Below are positions 49,276-60,000 of a stretch of DNA of 60,000 bases, in pieces (position 1 is the stretch's first letter; each line of letters starts with the position of its first letter). The notes under the pieces were generated by a model. The model ran no database searches. It was not told the origin of the DNA and saw only the letters and a list, made by a program, of their open reading frames with translations. Both the position numbers and the translations under genes were made by a program. The DNA is taken from NCBI GenBank assembly GCA_016946835.1, contig JACVTC010000146.1:1-60000 (forward strand). Reading direction: 5' to 3'. This stretch comes from Neocallimastix lanati (nom. inval.) (taxonomy: Eukaryota; Neocallimastigomycota; Neocallimastigomycetes; Neocallimastigales; Neocallimastigaceae).

Positions 49276-52200
49276 ATGTATATAATATAATGATATAAAT
49301 TATTTTTTCAATTTAAATTTTATTTTTAATTTCATTTTTTTAAAATGTTACACAAAAAGATGAATAATAATTAAAATAATTAAAAATTAATTTTTATTTT
49401 AAATTAATAAAATGAAATGAAATCAAATTAAAATTAAACTAATAAATATAATATAATAATAATTAAATAAATGTATAATTATTTTAATAAATAAATATAA
49501 ATAATAAATAAATATAAATAATAAATAAATAAATATTTGAAAAACAAATAAATAAATTATAATAAATAGATAATTAAAAATTTTTTTGAAAGGTTACACA
49601 ATGGTAGTAAAAAGAAAATATATTGATACAAGATAAAATAAATAAGTAAATAAGTAAATAGTAAATAAATATATAAATAGAATGTAAATAAATACATATA
49701 TTTAAAAGTAAATGAATAATAAATAAATAATTAAATATTCAAGTATTTTTTAATGAAATAAGAATTAATCTTTATGGATGAATTCCATTTTAGGCAATTA
49801 CATTAATCATAAATAAAAAAAGTTGTTTTTTTTTTTGACATATATAATAAATTTTAGAGATTCAAATTTTATTATAATTATGGATTATATATTATATATA
49901 TATATAAATGAATAAATGATATTTAAATAAATAAATAATAAATTGAATAAATAAATAAAAAAAAGTTAAATGGTTAGATTTTCTGTATCAGAGAATTCAA
50001 CCACTTTTGAAAACCATCAAAAAAATTTTTTTTACTGAAAAAAAAAAGAAAAATCATGGTCACAGTAATTTTAAATAAAAAAAAAAAAAGGAAGCAATGA
50101 TTATAAAAAAAAAATAATAAAATAAAACCATGTAATAAAAAGATGTAAAAATTTAAAAAAATTTAAAAAAATAAAAAAAAAAAAAAAAATAGAAAAATAA
50201 AAAAAAAAAATTTAAAAATAATATTTGTGGTTTTTTTTTTTAACTTTTTATTATTATAAATTTATATAATAATTAATTTCTGAATGGGTTTCATTTGAAT
50301 TTCAAATGTATTATTGCTTTATTCAATATAAAAATAAAATAAAAAAAAATAGTAAAATATAAATGTAAAGTACGTATTGAATAAAACAAAATAAAATGAA
50401 ATAAAATAAATAACGGTGTTATATTTAACTATTTTTTATTTATTATTATTTTTTTTTTATTTTTTACATTGAATTATAGAAAAATAAATATGTGAAAAAA
50501 AAACTAATTATCTATAACAATAATTCCTGTAATATTAATTATCATTTTAATAGAAATAGTAATAATAATAATCATAATAATAATTATTATTAACTATAAT
50601 AATTAATGAAAATAATTAAAAAGTTTATATTTTTTAAATATTTTACTATTACTACTTCTATAGTAACAATAAATTTGGAATAAAAAAAATGTACATATGT
50701 AAATATATATATATATATAAATATATATATATATAAATATATATATATTATTTTAATATTTATTATATTTATTTTAAAACATTAAGTATGAAATAAATCT
50801 TACAAATATAAAATAAATTTTGAAGATATCTTAAAAAATATAAAATATATAATAAAAATATGAAAAAAATCTTATGAATATCTTAAAGCTATTAAAATAT
50901 AAAGATTTAAACATAAATCCTGTTCATCCCATTAAAAATATGCTAAACCAAAAAAAAAAAAAAAAAAATAATAATAATAATAATAATTAAACTTTATAAA
51001 GATATATGAATATATATGAATAAATATATTTATAGAATATAAAGTATATATTATTCAATATAAATTTATCTTTTATAAATATATATATAAAACTATTATT
51101 TGTTTTATTCCAATAATAGAGATAGAGACATTTTTTACCTTTTTTTTTTGTTTCATCTTTTTTTACTTTTTTCGTCAAAGTGTAAAAAAATAAATAAATA
51201 AATAAATAAATAAATAAATATTGATATACAAATATTTAAATATAATTTGATATAATTATTAAATTTGATAATATTAATAAATAAGTCAAACTTTATTTAT
51301 TAATAAAAAGTTTAAATAATAATAAATTTAATTTAATAATTTAAAATAAAAAAAATTCGCCGAAATGCATAAAAAAGCATAAAAAAAAAATTCATCTGAA
51401 ATCAATAAATTAAATTAAATTAAATTAAATTAAATTAAATTAAATTAAATTAAACTAATTAGTTTTTCTTTTTTTTTATTTGAAACTTAATTTAAAATAT
51501 AAATTTAATTTATTTTTTTTTATATAAAATATAATAAAATATAATAAAATATAGAAATATAATAAAATATAATAAAATATAATAAAATATAGAAATATAA
51601 TAAAATATAATAAAATATAATAAAATATAATAAAATATAGAAATATAATGATAAAGTACGCCTTGGTTCAGTCTCTTACTGGGAGAAGTTATATAATTTA
51701 TTTATGAAATTTATTAATATAATATAATTTTATTTACTTATTTATTAAATATTTATTTATTTATTTTATAACTTAAATTTATTTAATTAACTAATAATTT
51801 TTATAAATTCATATTAAATATTACTAAACTAGTTTTACTAATAAAATATATTTATTTTGGCAATTTTTATTGTTATAATTTTAAATACTTGAATTGCAAA
51901 GAATTAACATAAAAAAAATGTATTCTTTATATAATTTTCTTTAATTATAAACTATTTAAAAATAATAAGAAATAGATATTTAGTTAAATATTATAAAAAG
52001 TATAATATAAATAATAAAATAATTATAAAATATAAAAATATAAAAATATTGTAAAAATATAATAAAAATATAATAAAATAAAATAATTAAAATAAAATAA
52101 AATAAAACTTAATTTATAAATTATTTACATATTTACAAAACATAAAATTTATGTTATAAATTTTATGTTTACATAAATTTTATGTATTTTTAGAGAATTT

Positions 52201-53040
52201 ATGAAATTACATAAATTTATCTTATATCACATTATTTCTGGATCATTTTATAAATCATATGATAATTAATCAAGTGATTGATTGATTTATTTTTAATTAT
52301 TAATAAAATAATTTATTAATAATTAAAGTTTTTATTTTCATTTTATATCAATAAATAATAAATATAAATATATAATAACAATAAATAAATGTTTAATTAT
52401 AAATGAATATGAATGTATATAAATATAAAAGTATATAATTGAATATTACCATACAGACTTTTTTAATAAATTAAAAATAATATAAATTGAATGAAAAAAA
52501 AAAAAAAGAGAAAAGAAAAGAATATGATGAAGTTTGATGCCTTCATTCATTCACGCTATTTCAAATATTTTTTTTCTTTTTATTTTAAGTAATTATAAAG
52601 TTTTTCATACAAATTTTTATGTGATGAACAATAAAAAAATTGTTCATTTTTTTTTTTCTTTGTTCATTTCACTTCTCTTCATTTAATTCAGACCTTTTAT
52701 TTAAACCATTCAAAAAAAATAATAAAATAATAATAATAAATAATAATAATACTAATAAAAAAAAAAAAAGATGATGACTTATAGATAACATGATGTTGAT
52801 ATATCTATGATATCCGTCTATTTATATTTAAACATTTATATGTAACCTTAAAAAGTTTTACTTCAATGACATTTTTGATTATTCATTAATAATAAAAAAA
52901 AATTTTTTTATTTTATAAATTTATATATATATAAATATTTATTTATTTATTTCTATTTTTATAATAATTCTTATTATTCTTATTTATTCTTCCTTTTAGT
53001 ATCATTTATAGTAATTATCCATTTATTATTATTAAAATTA
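49276..53040. other. Low-complexity interval
   Basis: AT-rich simple repeats, including AAATT pentamers (51410-51452) and AATATAATAA-type repeats (51520-51650). A short less AT-rich island lies at 51657-51692 (GTACGCCTTGGTTCAG, CTTACTGGGAGAAG). No gene found. Confidence 0.6.
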
Positions 53041-53049
53041 GAATTATCT

Positions 53050-53600
53050 ATTATTTATTATTACCCATTTATTGCTATTATCATTAGGATTATCCGTTAT
53101 CCATTTTTTATTACTATTCATTATAAATTATTATCATTAGGATTATCCGTTATCCATTTTTTATTACTATTCATTATAAATTATTATCATTAGGATTATC
53201 CATTATCCATTATTTATTATTATCATTAGGATTATCCATTATCCATTATTTATTATTATCATTAGGATTATCCATTATCCATTATTTATTATTATCATTA
53301 GGATTATCCATTATCCATTATTTATTATTATCATTAGGATTATCCATTATCCATTATTTATTATTATCATTAGGATTATCCATTATCCATTATTTATTAT
53401 TATCATTAGGATTATCCATTATCCATTATTTATTATTATCATTAGGATTATCCATTATCCATTATTTATTATTATCATTAGGATTATCCATTATCCATTA
53501 TTTATTATTAGGATTATCCATTATCCATTATTTATTATTAGGATTATCCATTATCCATTATTTATTATTAGGATTATCCATTATCCATTATTTATTATTT
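53050..53600. repeat. 36-bp tandem repeat array (ATTAGGATTATCCATTATCC)
   Basis: The unit is ATTATCATTAGGATTATCCA plus TTATCCATTATTTATT, with exact 36-base spacing over 53228-53480. It is followed by 27-base units lacking ATTATCATT (to about 53600). About 15 units in all. Confidence 0.95.
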
Positions 53601-53962
53601 ATTATTATTATCCATTATCCATTATTATTGTTATTAGGATTAACCATAATTATCATTATTATCATTATTATCATTATTATTATGACTATGATTATCCATT
53701 TTATTAATTATTATTCATTATTAAATTTCTCATAATTATCATCATTATTTTTATTATATTATATAAAATAAATAAAAAAAAATTTCAAAATCAAAAATAA
53801 AGTGGAGAATTATACCAGATTCTTCTTGGAATGATTGATACATCAAAAAAAATTTTTTTCCTATCTTCCATTCTATGAAGAAAATAATAATTCAGTGGAT
53901 ATCCTTTTTTTTGTTTTTGATTTTATAATTAATAATTATAAATAAAAAATAAATAATAATAG

Positions 53963-53995
<33 letters not shown>

Positions 53996-54399
53996 GTAGA
54001 TAATAATAAAATATTTCTGATATAAATATTTATTATTATCAATATTAATAAATTCTAAAATCTTTTTTTTTTATTTTTATTTTTATTTTTTATTTTTATT
54101 ATTTAATAATTAATATTATTTATATTTATTATTATTATATTGAATAAAATAATGAATATATATTTACTTATTTATATATATTAAATTGTCAAAATTAATA
54201 ATTAAAAAAAATTTTTTTTTTCAAAAAGTATTTTAAATTCGTTTCAAAGGTCAATTATAATTAATAATTAATAATTGATAACTGATTCTATCATAATGAC
54301 AGAAAACTATAATAACAGAAATAATAATTAATAATGTATAATATTAATAATAATAGATAAAAATAAAAACAGATGATAAATAATTGAATAATTGAATAA

Positions 54400-54815
54400 T
54401 TGAATAATTGAATAATAAATAATAAATAATAAATAATAAATAATAAATAATAAATAATAAATAATAAATAATAAATAATAAATAATAAATAATTAAATAA
54501 TTAAATAATAAATAATAAATAATAAATAATAAATAATAATGGAATAATAAATAATAAATAATAAATAATAAATAATAAATAATAATGGAATAATAAATAA
54601 TAAATAATAAATAATAAATAATAAATAATAAATAATAAATAATAAATAATAAATAATAAATAATAAATAATAAATAATAAATAATAAATAATAAATAATA
54701 AATAATAAATAATAAATAATAAATAAATAAATAATAAATAATAAATAATAAATAATAAATAATAAATAATAAATAATAAATAATAAATAATAAATAATAA
54801 ATAATAAATAATAAA
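54400..54815. repeat. AATAAAT heptanucleotide array
   Basis: More than 50 units of AATAAAT-type sequence are interrupted twice by AATGG. The two interrupted blocks suggest higher-order duplication. Confidence 0.95.
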
Positions 54816-55837
54816 TTTTATTATTTATTTAATTAATTATTTATTTAATTACTTATTATTTATTTACTTATTATTTATTTATTTAATTAATTATTCATTT
54901 AATTATATTAATGGATGAATTTAATATTTTTTAGAGTTTTTAGAGTTTAACATCAAAATTTTCCTATTGAAACATTTAATTTCTTAATTTTTTATTTTTT
55001 TTTTTTAACTAATTTTTTACTATTTTGGTGAATTTTTTTGCTTTGTTTTTGTTTTCGGTGTTGAAGCATACATAAAGACTAAAAAAAAATAAAAAAATAT
55101 TCAATTATTTAATTAAATATTGATTATTTATTTATTCAATTATTTATTCAATTATTTATTCAATTATTTATTATTATATTATTTTATTATTTATTATTTA
55201 TTTATTATTTATTTAATTATTTAATTATTAATAAATACTATTTTAATTCTTTTCTTTTATTCCTTTTATTATTTACTTATTATTAAATATAATTGTATAA
55301 TAAATTTTTTTTTTAAATATAAAGAAAGAAAGAAAAGAAATCATTTTTCTATTTCTTTTTAATTATTTTTAATAATTATAAAAAAAATAAAAAAAAATTA
55401 ACAATTTTGGAGATACCGCAAGAAATAAAAAATAAATAAAAGAAATAAAAACTTTAAATAATAAAAATTATACCATTGTTTAAAATATAAATGAATAAAT
55501 AATATATTAATTAATAAATTAAAAATAAAAACTAAACGAATAAAAAGTCATTTCTAATCACAATATTATAATAATAATAAATTAATTGAACGAATGAATA
55601 AATTAATAAATAAATAAATGAATTTTCTTTTTTTTAATATAAAATATGAAACAATTAAAGTTTGGATAGGATGACATTCCATTATCATTTATTTATTTAG
55701 ATATATATTATATATTTATATATTATTATACTATTTATTTAAATACATATCAATTATTCATTTAATATTTATTCTTTATTATTCAGTTATTTATTATTAT
55801 ATAATTTATTTATTTGAATATTATACATTCATTTAAT

Positions 55838-55896
<59 letters not shown>

Positions 55897-56879
55897 CATA
55901 ATAATAATAAATAATAATCATAATCAAATAATAATTTATTGATTTATTAATATTTTTTTTATTATAGTATTAGATTGCTTGTGAAAGAAATTTTTCATTT
56001 CATGTCATTTCATATTATTTTATTTCTTTTCTTTTAATTGTTGATTTAAAGAAATATATATATATATATATATATAAGGGATAAAATTAAAAAATAAAAT
56101 TTATTTTCTTAAATATTTAGTATGAGAAATTTTTTTCTTTTTTATTTGCTTTATTTTATTTGAAAGGAACGAAAAGAAAAAGAGAAATAAATTCAATAAT
56201 ATATATATATATATAAATATTTAATATTAATAATATATATATAAAAAAAGGAATAATATTCACTGAATTCATTATTATATTAATTTTTTTTTTTTTTTTT
56301 TTTTATAGAATTTTTTATAGAATTGTATTATAAAAAAAAATGAACATGTATTTTTTATGAATGGTAAATAGATAATTTAGGAAAAATTTCAAGGAGAAAG
56401 AAATATATCGTTCTGAATTTATAGCCTATGACTATATGTAGTTATTAAAATTATTATTATTATTATTATTACTATTACTATTACTATTAAAAATATTAAT
56501 ATTATAGATTTTTACATATATGTTAAAGTTCAATATAATATTTAATCTTTTGTACATTAAAGTATTATAAATATTTATAATATTTGATTATGTAATTATT
56601 TGTATGTAAAATATAAAAGAAAAATTTTTTATGAAATTAATATTTTGAGTCTTTTTAAATACTTTGTTAAATCATATTAACTCAATAAATAATAAATAGA
56701 ATATTTAATTGAATAATAATATATTTTGTAGAGTATACATCATATCTTATATTGAGTCCTTAATAGATTAAGAGTCTCAAATTCCAAGAGGCTTATTATT
56801 AATTTTAATTTTTAAGAAATTTTAATGAATTCTAATCATTTTGAAATATAATTAATTATTTTTAATTATTATTATTATT

Positions 56880-56880
<1 letters not shown>
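54816..56880. other. Low-complexity interval before the copia element
   Basis: AAT runs (55838-55897) and AT dinucleotides. A 56740-56800 island (GAGTCCTTAATAGATTAAGA) may be the end of the LTR or the primer-binding region of the copia element that follows, but no LTR pair could be matched. Confidence 0.5.

Positions 56881-60000
<3,120 letters not shown>

Noticed and set aside
53050-53600. 36-bp spaced repeats as a CRISPR array
   Set aside because: The units are contiguous tandem repeats without unique spacers, in a eukaryotic genome.
45000-56000. Various poly-Phe/Ile/Tyr or poly-Lys frames
   Set aside because: They arise from TTTA, AAT and homopolymer repeats and lack any non-repetitive segment.

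Overview
The window is extremely AT-rich eukaryotic DNA with long homopolymers, trinucleotide runs and short AT-rich GT-AG introns. It fits an early-diverging fungus, most likely an anaerobic gut fungus (Neocallimastigomycota). The support is the base composition, a gene joining a bacterial-type solute-binding domain to a class C seven-helix receptor (a family I know to be expanded in that phylum), and a fungal Vts1/Smaug-type SAM protein. The lineage is inferred from features, not from a phylogeny.

Layout. 1-5775 (minus): a Ty3/gypsy-like retrotransposon cut by the window start, with gag, a probable -1 frameshift signal, protease, linker and the beginning of reverse transcriptase, then a long leader, primer-binding site and 5' LTR. 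5777-11668: LTR-like and large inverted-repeat insertions stacked just upstream of a tRNA-Leu(CAA) gene (11683-11765). 11850-16995: a dead minus-strand Ty3 integrase and a dead plus-strand Ty1/copia element with its 3' LTR. 17942-18270: a small inverted-repeat element built of 15-bp units. 18590-21618: a five-exon receptor gene with one apparent frameshift. 22025-26760: further copia and LTR debris on both strands. 27386-27917: an unexplained Asn/Ser-rich exon.

28688-44594 is the host gene block, all on the minus strand: cytosolic lysyl-tRNA synthetase (2 exons), a ubiquitin-specific protease with an N-terminal zinc finger (8 exons), and a Vts1/Smaug-like RNA-binding protein (2 exons). I rebuilt their splice sites and the reading frames close exactly. 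44600-56880 is a gene desert of low-complexity and tandem repeats. 56880-60000 is another decayed copia element on the plus strand, invaded by a T-run and a very long AAT microsatellite.

The host genes belong to separate cellular processes (translation, deubiquitination, mRNA control, sensing) and show no operon-like logic. The most notable observations are the textbook slippery site plus stem-loop at the gag stop, the stacked insertions at one tRNA gene, the 4.4-kb inverted-repeat element, and a ubiquitin-protease intron containing a long array of branch-point-like motifs.
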